Assembly: GCA_900239685.1 (NCBI GenBank)
Contig: OENT01000100.1
Coordinates: 62,001-126,000, forward strand
Direction of reading: 5' to 3'
Source: Rotaria macrura
Lineage: Eukaryota; Rotifera; Eurotatoria; Philodinida; Philodinidae
Length of the DNA stretch: 64,000 nt
Shown here: positions 49,736 through 60,476 of the stretch, piece after piece
Layout of the letters: each line of letters begins with the position of its first letter
Numbering within the stretch: the stretch's first letter is position 1
The notes under the pieces: model-generated
What the model was told of the DNA's origin: nothing
The model's database searches: none
The model's input: the letters and a program-made list of their open reading frames with translations, nothing else
Translations under genes and position numbers: made by a program

Positions 49736-52700
49736 TTATCGAGGACTTTGATTAAGATATTTATTTATTGGTGGCTTTTGTCCAATACAAAACACATTGA
49801 AACCAAGACTGATTAGTTGATCAAGATCAAGTATAAGGCGACCATCAAATATAAACGATGGCTTTTTCATAGTACTATAAATTAATGCATAATCTAATTT
49901 CTAGATAATTGAATAAAAATAATAATTTTGTATTTAGGGAAAAGACAAATAAAAATTCAATTATTAATTACTTTAAACTCATCCCATTCAGTACAAATAA
50001 CAAGAGCATGAGAATCTTTTGCTGCTTCATATGCATCAGTGGCTATGTGAACATGATTACGTACTAAAATGCAAATAAGGCAACTTAGATTACAAAAAAC
50101 TAGTCAATTTCATTTCATCAAGTTTAATCGGCATACTATCTTCTTAAGTAGAAATCTAATCAAACAAATATCTTAAAATAAGAACGGGTACACTTCAAAT
50201 TGATACCAAGGCTTTAGACTTTACTTAAGAATCACAATTGGATCTATCATTTGAAAATGATGAACTAATAGAGCAATTTTTTTCCAGAAGCAAAGGTATC
50301 TTTGTAAAATAGACATCTCACTAAAGAAACTCGTTTTTATTTTCAACGTTATTCAGTTCATTCAACTTTTAGATTCTTCTTTCGATCAGATGATCAATAT
50401 TCTAAATGAATTCAAAAGAAACAAGATCTATGACTAGCAGAGCTCAATCAGTTTGATGAGATTTTCTAAATATGCGGCAGCTGACGAATGAACCGTTCCA
50501 TTGGATACCTGCTGTTCGAGTCGCTATGGAGCGTCTACAAGAACTTATTTACTAGTGAGAAAGATTGAGAAATCAAATTTTGTCCTTATCAAACTTTAAA
50601 GTCAGCATACGACTGTTCTACTGATTTTTTATGTATGCCTTAGACAAACATTAAAAGTACATGCACACACACACACACACTTTTTTCAATTAAAGGTTTC
50701 AAAATATTCTTTAAGCATGAAAACTATCTGCGAGTACAAGAGTGGGGTTGAAAAATGTGCTTTTTATTCTTCGTAAAATTAAGGTTCGATGATAAATTCT
50801 CCACAATGAACATTCATCGATAGCAAACATTCGTGGAAATGAGTTCATTTGAATTTTTGATTAACTCATAAAAAATTTAATTGTGAACCGAAATCTATTC
50901 ATGCAATACTCTGAGATATTGTAAAACAATAGATTCAATAATTTATTGTGACAAGCTTATGAAAACATTTCATAAGTAGTTCTCATGTTCATCGGCATAT
51001 TATTTTGATATTCTACGATCTATCCTAGTGTGCGACTATTCATCTTACAATGTGCTTCTGTTTTGCCAGTTTGTTCCGATAAATCCAGAAAGATTCGTTG
51101 AACAGATACTTTTGGATCATAAATATTCAAGGATGCACCTTCGGCTAACAAATATCGGCATACATATATACTTGATGATTCTCTAAAAGATAAATGTCTA
51201 TTTAAAGAAAAACAAAGACAAGAAATCTTTCTACCGTGTATCAGCTGTATCTTTTTTAAATGCAAAACCTAAAATGGCTAGTTTTTTTCCACTAACACTT
51301 CCAAATAAATGTTGAACAATCATCTGTGCAAAACGTTCACGTTGCCAATCATTTACTTTAATAACTTGTATCCAATATTGTGCAACTGGTTCAAGTTTTA
51401 ATGATTCAGCTAAATAAATTAAATTGTATACATCCTTTTGAAAACAACTACCACCGAAACCTATGCATAATAATAGACAGAGGAAGAGCATAATTTTATT
51501 TGTTTTTGTTTTCAATTGATTCGACTCGTCTATTTACCAACACTAGCATTTAAAAACTTGCTTCCAATACGAGAATCAAGACCAACTGCTTTTGCTACTT
51601 CACTAACTGACGCACCTGTTGCTTCACATACAGCTGATATTGTATTTATACTTGAGATTCGTTGTGCTAAAAATGCATTAGCTACCTTGACAAACAAAAC
51701 AAAACATAGAAGTATTGAATAAAAAAAAATAATAATAAAATGACTGACTAATTTCGATAATTCTGATGACCATGTATTCGTTGTGAGAATTTTCTCTTTT
51801 GGTACCCAATGTTCATAGATCCATGAGAGTTTTTTAATGGCTTCAGCACCTTCGATTGATTCGTCACCACCAATTAAAACTCGATCAGGTGCTAAAAGAT
51901 CATTGATAGCTGAGCCTTCAGCTAAAAATTCTGGATTGGAAAGAACTTGATAACAAACACCAGGCTGTTTATTTGTTTTCAATATTGTTTTTATTGATTC
52001 GGCTGCATTGACTGGTACTGTAGACTTTTCGACAATAATTTTATTGCTTGTTGCTGTGTGAGCTATTTGTCGAGCCGCTTCTTCCACATAACGAAGATCT
52101 GGTGCTCGACCCTATGTATTAAACCACATGAAACATAAGTAAGGTCATTTCTTATATCGATTCTCATGTGAATGAACTCTTTCTTTATATTAAGAACACT
52201 CTAGAGATGTATTTTCCTAATAAATTCATTTGTTAGTCTTTAATTATCTACCACCACGAAAATAAGGAGCAACTACTAGGTACTGTCTAGAACGTATCAT
52301 TGAATAGATATCAATGTTTATTTTCAAAATGCTCAATCGGCGAGGGCGATTGATTTAAAATCATTTGTAATAGGTTTTACATCATAGAAAATGACTATTA
52401 GTTGTTCAGTGAAGAATCGACAAAAAGATTCTACCATACTGTTTGTTAATTTAACTTACATTACCAAATCCAAAGGATTTCGTTGGTGTATTAACACTAA
52501 TGAAAATTAAATCAGCTTCTTGAATTGCTGTTTTTGTATCAGTTGAGAAGAATAAATTTCGATTACGAATTTTTCTGATCATGTCTTCTAATCCCGGCTA
52601 AAATAAATTTATTCATGTCTTTCTTTCTGTTGTAATCAAGAATAACAACAATCAACTGACTTCAAACAACGGTAAATTATCGGAATTCCAGGCAGCTATT

Positions 52701-53013
52701 CTATCAGCGCTTACATCAACAACAGTTACTTGTATATGTGGACATTTACTAGCTATGATTGCACACGTCGGACCACCAACATAACCAGCACCTAATATAG
52801 AAATCAAAATGAAGAGCTTAGAATATTTCACTACTACAGAATCAAAAACATATTCCTACATACCAATACAACAGATTCGGAATGTTGAATTATTATCACT
52901 AAAGCCATTCTTTTCATTATCTAGAAGGAAAAGATTCGTTTTAAATGATTATTATAATAGTAAAAGAAAAGTCTACCTGTATGCATTGGTATTACATCAG
53001 TATTATTTGACAT
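49736..53013 (-). CDS. UGDH: UDP-glucose 6-dehydrogenase
   Basis: Oxidises UDP-glucose to UDP-glucuronate with two NAD+, feeding glycosaminoglycan synthesis and glucuronidation. Ten exons (52977-53013, 52864-52920, 52661-52791, 52460-52597, 51749-52111, 51538-51685, 51235-51460, 51049-51182, 49972-50063, 49736-49900) give 496 aa; human has 494. The Rossmann motif GAGYVGGPT starts at about residue 32, preceded by RICCI. The catalytic Cys is in FGGSCFQKD (about 297). Also seen: [91 protein letters not shown] and FIFDGR. The two short first exons (37 and 57 nt) are needed to supply the first beta strand. The largest intron is 985 bp. The start lies 53 bp after the stop of the upstream gene on the same strand. 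Confidence 0.96.
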
Positions 53014-53066
53014 GCTAGCCGATCCTTACCTATTGTAACAATGAGAAAATTATCTGAAACTAAAAT
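53014..53066 (-). promoter_or_regulatory. 53-bp intercistronic spacer with candidate trans-splice acceptors
   Basis: Between the stop of the 2H-phosphoesterase gene and the ATG of UGDH. On the minus strand it reads TTTTAG, TTTCAG and, after a T-rich tract, ACAATAG within about 50 bases, each usable as a 3' splice acceptor. There is too little room for an ordinary 3' UTR plus promoter. Confidence 0.45.
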
Positions 53067-53750
53067 TTAACATTTCATTATATCAAGTACATGAAATTCA
53101 TCACAATCGATATGCATATATGGATGAGCTTCAAATGCTAAGCAAATCTCATTTAAATCAAAGCGAATTTCACTTTGCTTTCCTAAAATTTCTTTACAAA
53201 TACGGTGAAATTTTTCTTCGAGTTGCATTGGATCTTTCGGTTTTTTTATAAAACGAATGAATGATGTATGTACAATGTTTGGTATCTGTAATGGTGCTTC
53301 TCCATCGTTCGGAATACAAATATCACGAATTTGTTGGCGAATATGTTCTATACTATTATTTTCATCTTTGAATTGAAAATAACCAGCAGCTTTCGAAAGT
53401 TGAATCGAATCAATCGTAAGAATGATTGATGGATTTTTGGAAGTTTGCTTCAATTTTGTGAAACATTCCTTCCAATGCTTCAAACAATTTTCAGGGTCTA
53501 CTGGCTTTTCATGTTTGAAAGTGTATAATGTTGCAATGGTAATATGTAAATGTGCTATGGGATAGATATATGTTGATTGTTTTTCATCGTCAGTAAAATT
53601 AGTTTGTAATGCTTCCGTAAGTTGATGATAAACATCAGCGAATGCAATTGGTTTTGGATGATGAAACAATGCACAAACAATAAGACCAAATGTTTCCTTT
53701 CGCTCGTTACGAGCTAGTTGCTGAATCAGTGGATCGATTTCGAAATCCAT
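53067..53750 (-). CDS. 2H phosphoesterase (LigT-like) superfamily protein
   Basis: Single-exon 227-aa protein. Two HxT/S motifs, the superfamily signature, are visible: HLHITIATL (His69, Thr71) and NIVHTSFIRF (His161, Ser163), about 90 residues apart as expected for the two symmetrical lobes. Family members hydrolyse or form 2'-5' or cyclic phosphodiester bonds in RNA or nucleotides; the substrate here is unknown. The region between contains a KHWKECFTKLKQ helix and SIILTIDSIQLSKAAGYFQF strands consistent with the fold. No signal peptide or membrane segment. It lies directly upstream of UGDH (53 bp apart) on the same strand and may be co-transcribed. The fold call is good; a specific function is not assigned. 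Confidence 0.8.
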   Translation of the reverse strand: MDFEIDPLIQQLARNERKETFGLIVCALFHHPKPIAFADVYHQLTEALQTNFTDDEKQSTYIYPIAHLHITIATLYTFKHEKPVDPENCLKHWKECFTKLKQTSKNPSIILTIDSIQLSKAAGYFQFKDENNSIEHIRQQIRDICIPNDGEAPLQIPNIVHTSFIRFIKKPKDPMQLEEKFHRICKEILGKQSEIRFDLNEICLAFEAHPYMHIDCDEFHVLDIMKC

Positions 53751-56700
53751 TGTTTGTTAAAGCACACGTACGAAAGTATTTATGACGTGTATCTAGAAAT
53801 AAATACACGACACATGTATTTCATGGGCAAAGTAATAACACAGCATAAAATGGATATCTTTCACCAATGGTATTACCAAGTTCCGTTAGATTCAAAATCA
53901 CAAAAGAAAAATGATGACTTGACAACATATATATATATGCATATATACATATATGCATACAAATAGTTATAACATCTCAAGGTAATGTAATGTAAATTGT
54001 AGACGATCGGGACTTAGTATTAGCCAACGGATGAAATTTTCGGAAGATGTCATTAGGTATATAAGTCGACGATCTCGGTAAAAGGTATACTATGGATGAT
54101 TAATTTCTTGGTCACAAGAAAAGAGAAAAGTAACTAGATTACGTTTGTAACTTCTAATCAATTCGATATCAGAAAAGTGATCATACTAATTGCATAAAAT
54201 AGAGTAGGCAAAGTAATTATAGACGAAGAAAAAAGAACGAATCATCAATGTGTTTGGCGTCGATGTTTGTGTATTGAAGGCATCAATTATGTTGTTATTA
54301 TTCTATTGAAACTTATTTTCTATAGTTGTAGGGCTTCTTATTTACCTTTTAAATATGAAGGATTGAGCTATAGATTCATATTGTACTTGTAAAGATATGA
54401 TTAAAAACTTATCACTCATACTTCTCCATTATTTTTACTATTTTTCAGTGTTAATAATAAAAAGACAGTGAATCATTTCTAAGAATCGAATAGATCGATT
54501 CTGAATAAATGTGATTGTTTATATCGAATGATTCAAGGTCATCCTACTCATGCATTAATCAAGTACGAAAACTTTTTCGAATACAAACGACTTCTCCTCT
54601 GTTTATGAGTCCATAAACTTGGCTGTATTCCTTTTTATAGTTTCCTTTTTCCTTTTATGCATTCTCATATTATCATCATTGGTATTACTTCTCTAAATAC
54701 ATTATACTGTCTGATGCTTACAGATCAGTACTCTAGTTAAACTCATATGCTAATAAAATCCGTGTAACAGATTTGAAACAATGAGCATTTCATAATTGGA
54801 ATCTTATTGAACGTGAAAAAGTCTATTGTTAAGAATATTCGAATCTTTTCACTTGTAAAGACATAGCACTACGTTTGTAAAGAATGAATACAATCATAAT
54901 TTATCATAGAAATAATTCTCTCTTGATGAAATCTATAGATTAATTTCTCATCAGTAGCAAAGGTTTTTTTAAGCGTTTCACAAAAAAAAAAGAATAAGAA
55001 AGGTAATAGCTGATGCTGCTTACAATTGAGCGCTTTCAAAAGTAAGGATCTATTCACGAGACTGAAGACGTGTGCTTTTTCTTCATATCTATTGTATTCA
55101 TTTTTTACCAGAACTATGCTTTCATATCTCTGATCTAGTTCAAGGGACGCCATACAAGCAATTAACTCTTTGGGAGATAAACTATCTCGGTTTAATCAGG
55201 AAGAGAAAAACACGCTAATTTAGACAGAAAAGACAGTAATTGAAATCATTATTTATTCAACAAAGATGGAGATGACTTACTCAAGGTCACAGCTTGCGAC
55301 CGACAAAGTCTTCTTGTGAAAGATCTAATACCATGATATCTTTACTTGCAGTAACAGATTGATAATTGACTAGAATTTTCAGTGACGTACAATTGAATTT
55401 AAGTTATTAAAGCATAGCAAAATCTGTACGATGAGCAAATAAATAACATTAATTGGACACGATATAGTTTAGTAATGAAAATTTTTTTTGAAAACAAAGA
55501 ATCATCGAACTTTCTTATGGTGCATCAACATATGCCGGATCATTTTCTAGTTCTAGATACTAGCTATGTAATTGAAGATAAAACGTGAAATTTACTTTGC
55601 TTTTTTAGCTTTCTTCAAACAATGAAGTTTGAGCTAGTAGTTGAAATCTATGATCATCGAATTCTATGTCTTGATTGAGTTCTTTTCATCTAAAAGATAT
55701 TGATTGTAATAGTTATTAATCTTGTTCCATAGTTTCCGTTGGCATAATTATACATGTCGATAGATCGTCTTGAACATATTCATTCATTGAATTTTGAAGC
55801 AAGGATATGAATTACACGATAAGTCTATCTAAAATTCATCAACTTAAATCTCATTATTATACTTTTTCTTATCTCAGAATAAACGCAAAAGTCCTTATAA
55901 AAATACATTAATCAAATAAAACATAGATGTCATTTCTCGAGCATTCATTAATTTCTCTTCAACGTCTACTGATAGTAAATGAGCAAAATTCTCATCAATA
56001 TTCTACATCTACATATTTATATAAAATGCATATCCATGATAGGTTCTAGATGAGGCTGAACTATTGCCTTATGCCAATATCTCATTAGAGCAGTATTCAT
56101 TTCTGGATATCTTTGTTTATATGAAGTTTGGCTATGCTCGGATAGTAGAAATCTTGCTTGGAGAACAGCATGTAAACATCAACAAACCATATGTCATGAT
56201 TGTAGAAAAAAGAATAGAAACTGTAAACGATAGCTTTGAGAAGGTGATAAATAAACTAGACAAAGAACAACGTCATCAAAATTGATAGTTATGTTTAATT
56301 GTAATGTTTTATTTTTATTTTTAAATTCAACAGAAAACATAGCAAATATGCTTTGCGTGTTGCCATCGCCAAACTTCATGAACGAGAAGTGCAGCCTTCT
56401 AAAGGGACTAGGTTCAGTCACAAGAACTTCAATATATTAGATGGGAAACGAGATTTATTTATATATACCAAATCATTGAAAATCCTCTGCGAATGCTAAT
56501 TATAAACAATTCAAGGAACTATCTACTTTTGTATTCTATTTGTGAGAATTTACACTGTGCCTTCATCATACATCACCATCATCTCCACATTCTAGACCAA
56601 ATTTATTGATGAATAATTTGAATCCTTAATTCATTTTGTTCGAACTACGACAACCGTAAAAACGATATAATTCCCTCATATTGTATATTATCAATCAATG

Positions 56701-57267
56701 CAAACAAGCAAAACTTTGATGTACGCCAATAAGTTGCAATTTTTAACGAATGAAAAGTCATAAATCTTCTACTAACGTGGACACACTTTATGATTGAGAA
56801 GATGTGCATCTTTTTCGAAAGGATAATCTAAATTCTAATTCCATCAAAAAGTCTGATGTTGACTTTTAACATGCACCTTCTAGATGGTCCGTATTTGAGA
56901 GTAGCAAATGGTTATTCAATATTCTCGCACTCGTTTGAGTTGCCTCTTCGTAATCTGACATGATCGAATATCAGAATTTAAATCAAAAGACAGTCACTTA
57001 ACAGTATCAAAATCAATAAAAACTGCGTCGCTGTTTTTGCTATTATGTTCCGTTTCTATTTAATAATTCTTCAATAAATGTTGAACATTCAACAAATCAA
57101 CACTCAATATTATTTTTAATCGAGCTTCTTCTGTAAAATACGTAGTAGAACGTATGATAAAGTTTAGACAAAGTTAGATGGACTCTATACAACTCATTAT
57201 CATGGCGGATATCGTTAATTATTTCTCCTTCTTTTACGCTACAGACCGTAAGACATTTTCGATATAT
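53751..57267. other. 3.5-kb gene-poor interval
   Basis: AT-rich, with a TATA-type repeat near 53928-53960. Short frames such as 54869-55153 (minus) and 56064-56285 (plus) have no domains or splice partners. The start should contain the promoter of the 2H-phosphoesterase/UGDH pair. Confidence 0.45.
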
Positions 57268-57275
57268 ATTCAATC
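57268..57275. repeat. Left target-site duplication of the 1.4-kb element
   Basis: ATTCAATC, identical to 58717-58724. Confidence 0.85.
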
Positions 57276-58716
57276 CAGAGATCCGTGAGTCAATCAAAAC
57301 AGCGACTCGTCACCGCCTCGTCATATTGCCGAGTTGCTCATTGTTGCCTCGCCTCGCCTCGCCTTCTCAGTCTCCGACTCGTCACCGCCTCGCCTCGCCT
57401 AGAGTTTATAATAAAATAGTTATTTTTAGGTATTTTTTCAACCCCCCATAACAATCACTATCTTTTTATTTTATACAATCAAATAAAGAACATTTTATAC
57501 ATTTAAATAAGTTAAAAGAACAAACATATTAATGATATCAAATAAATAAAGATCGTTCATTTTTTTACTGAGCGTATAAACAATGCTCTGAGAACTGCAT
57601 CAGTGGAATACTTGGACTAGACTGAATAATTAAATATACGTGTATCCAGAGTGTGCTAAAAGTCAACTAGCAAAACGAAAACTGCATAGGTGCACAGAAT
57701 TATGATCAAATGAAATAATTTTTTTTCTAATGGTAGAGATACTTCAAAGTTTTTATTCATCAGTAAAAGGTTTAATAACATCAACTAGACTTATTATCAC
57801 CAATTTAAAAGATAAAAATTCACATTTCTATGCGAAAGATAAACTATAAATTTGGGGTTTCTATAATTGGACGCGAATTCCCCTGTTCTTAGATTTTCAA
57901 AATTGTCTAATACTTTATTTGAATCCTTGAGTTTTCTCTATTTTAACTAACTCCACAAAATCCTCTAAAATCTGTGTGCACTGAAAAGATCTGAAAACAC
58001 CAGTGACTTTAGTTGAAGTTTGATAAAGTACTCCTTTGGACAGTGAACAAATTAGCAACGCTATTCGAGAACTTACTGAAGAATCATATTTTTAGAGGTC
58101 NCAAACGACATTTTCTAGTACTATGACTCAGATACCGTTAGTTCTTGATGAAAATAGAACAATTTTTTAACCAAAATGATCAGTATAACAATCTCTAAAA
58201 CATGGAATTTGCGAATAAACTTTGGGATACATTTCTATTTTTTGTGGTTGACGACTAATAGAAGTGTGTTGGAAAAGGTAAAACTCCGTGTTCAAGTAGA
58301 TGATGATAGCTTTCAAGTGTGTTAATAAGCGGCTACCACTTGAATAGAAGCTTGGGAGTATCCTCGACCATTAAGAAAAATATCAGATAATTTGTTCATC
58401 ACTCTGTAGAGATATACAGTTTTCTTTTTTAAGCTGATCGTTGTGACACCCTGCACACTAAGTTATTGTCCCGATCTGATAAACTTCACTACAAATTGAA
58501 ACGCTTAGAAAGAGCTGCATAAAATCGAAAGATATCCTTAAAGATTTGCCATTTATTCATCAAAAATAACATTCTAAGTATAGGCGAGTCGACTCGGCGA
58601 TTTACAAAGTCAACTCGTGCTCGCCGCGGTTTAGAAAATACCAACTCGCCTCGCCTCGTGGCGGTGCGAGGCGAGGCGAGGCGAGGCGAGTAAACTCGGC
58701 GATTTTCGGATCTCTG
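57276..58716. mobile_element. Non-autonomous hAT-like element with pentamer-rich ends
   Basis: 1441-bp element bounded by CAGAGATCCG and CGGATCTCTG and flanked by identical ATTCAATC copies (57268-57275, 58717-58724), an 8-bp duplication typical of hAT. Both ends carry GC-rich subterminal arrays based on CTCGC/GCGAG (57301-57404 on the left, 58584-58696 on the right), standing out sharply from the AT-rich interior. No transposase frame is visible inside; one N occurs at 58101. The subterminal arrays are likely transposase-binding sites by analogy with other hAT elements (inference). Confidence 0.83.
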
Positions 58717-58724
58717 ATTCAATC
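58717..58724. repeat. Right target-site duplication of the 1.4-kb element
   Basis: ATTCAATC, identical to 57268-57275. Confidence 0.85.
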
Positions 58725-59181
58725 ATCACATATCAATGACGTTCCTGTATTATTTCAACACATAAAAGTAACAACGAGCAAGTTATCTCTACCCTTATAA
58801 TTTCGAAGATATGAAGAAACTAGTTCTGTTCGGTAATTTTTAGAATAAAGTTCCAAGTGAATGTATATTACATGAAAAATATATTATCGAATACGAATTG
58901 TCTGCAACAAATGAAATCGATTGTGACGGCTGTTTATCATCATTCTACAACAAATTGATATCGATGGAAATACTGTCTTGAATTTTTTTCATGTTAAAAT
59001 ATTTCTTATTATTCCATCGCAAAAGAAATATTCAAAACCAATAAATACGACTGTTGAAGTAGATTGTTTTTCCTTTGAAAACAAGTGTAGCTATTGATAC
59101 AATGGCGCGTTTGAAATTCATACCTTTATTCGAATAGGCAGCTAACGCTCTTTTTTTTCTACTCAATCTCAATTAATTAAA
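58725..59181. promoter_or_regulatory. Upstream region of the PA28-like gene
   Basis: About 450 bp of AT-rich DNA between the transposon and the PA28-like start codon, with a T-rich tract at 59152-59160 just before the ATG. It must include the promoter; no specific site identified. Confidence 0.35.
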
Positions 59182-59853
59182 ATGACTCCCTTAATTGACT
59201 CAAATATTGCGATTCATGATCGTATTGAATATATATCAAATCGATTAATCGTTACGTCATTGAATATTCATATAGAATTAAATGATGGTCGTTTTTCTCT
59301 CTCACGTTTAAATGAAATTCGACAAAATTCTGAACTTGGTCTAGTATCATCATCATCTTCGAATACATTAATCAATGAATTACTTACTTCTATAGAATAC
59401 TATTGTCATCAGCTTAATGAATCAGTCGATTTATTACATTTAATAATTAAATCTATAATGCCAACGAAGGATTTGAGCCAGTTTATTAATGATCTCTCGA
59501 AAGGCTCTCAATTATGTTTAGATGTCATTAAAACCTATCATGTAGATCGAGCTCAAGCCGTTCAAGCAATGCTATTGAGTCCATTTCGTGAGGATGCTTG
59601 GTATTACGTACATGAAATCGATTCAAATATATTCGGTAAATGTCGAATCATTCTAATACGTTTACGAATGTATTTTCTTCTTATGCATCAAATACTTTCA
59701 AATGATATTTATCTTCGAACAAAACCTAAAATTCAAACATCAAGTTCACACTCATTCATAAATATTAACAATCATAAACACAGACAAGAATCAACTCTAT
59801 TAATATCAAATAATAATAATAAACGTAGAAAGATTCTAGATTTCAAAGTGTAA
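59182..59853 (+). CDS. Proteasome activator PA28 (11S) subunit, PSME3-like
   Basis: Single-exon 223-aa protein. The C-terminal two-thirds follows the PA28 four-helix pattern: a Leu-rich helix (SIEYYCHQLNESVDLLHLII), IMPTKDLSQFI, then YHVDRAQAVQAML, HEIDSNIFGKCRIILIRLR and HQILSNDIYLRTKPK. These line up with the RRIEDG..., YYITRAKLVSKI, TEIDEKEYISLRLIISELR and HDMILKNIEKI blocks of PSME3. PA28 heptamers cap the 20S core and stimulate peptide hydrolysis independently of ATP. Beyond the core, the C-terminal tail is polar and basic (NNNNKRRKILDF), which could be a nuclear signal, fitting the nuclear PA28-gamma. The tail differs from the short C-terminus that activates the 20S core in vertebrates. 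Confident at family level; the paralogue is inferred. Confidence 0.8.
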   Translation: MTPLIDSNIAIHDRIEYISNRLIVTSLNIHIELNDGRFSLSRLNEIRQNSELGLVSSSSSNTLINELLTSIEYYCHQLNESVDLLHLIIKSIMPTKDLSQFINDLSKGSQLCLDVIKTYHVDRAQAVQAMLLSPFREDAWYYVHEIDSNIFGKCRIILIRLRMYFLLMHQILSNDIYLRTKPKIQTSSSHSFININNHKHRQESTLLISNNNNKRRKILDFKV

Positions 59854-60476
59854 TTTTTTATTTATGATAGAAAAAAATAGTTGAATTACGAATGAATAAT
59901 AGATGAGACAAAAACAGGAAAAAGAAAAGACAAAAAAAAAGAAAAACACATAAAGTAAATTATGAACACAAAAAGAAAAAAGAAAAGAAGGAATGAAATT
60001 TAAAATTAGACAAATCATACCATACAAGATTCACACGATTCAAAAACGCATCAGCAACTGTAGGTTTTTCTGTTTAGTTTTTCGAAAGAAACGTTTAAGA
60101 GAAAAAGAGCAGAACAAGACGAAAAAGAAGAAGAAGCAGCAGTAAGTAGTAGCTATAGTATATAATGGTTCTCTCACATCAGTACGTCAACTGAAAACTG
60201 ATCGATAAATATGAAACTAATCTAACGTCTGTTGCCTTTTTATTCAGGTCTTTGGCTCTATCTTATTGGTCGTCTAATCAAAATGAATACAATTTTCCTG
60301 AGTGAGAAAACGGAGATATTTAAGTTTTATGATTAATGCTCGAACAAGGGATAGGAAAAAACCCACACAGTTCATATCCACGCACACACACACACACAAA
60401 CACACGGAAGAATCATTCAATTGATGTTCATTCACACAGAACAATCTGACATCCACCACATACATATTTAAGTTAT
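59854..60476. other. Convergent 3' intergenic region
   Basis: About 620 bp between two convergent genes, A-rich on the plus strand, with a CA microsatellite at 60379-60406. Nothing else seen. Confidence 0.45.

Noticed and set aside
58489..58722. 77-codon minus-strand frame rich in Arg/Pro
   Set aside because: It translates the GC-rich subterminal arrays of the hAT-like element; open by composition, not coding.
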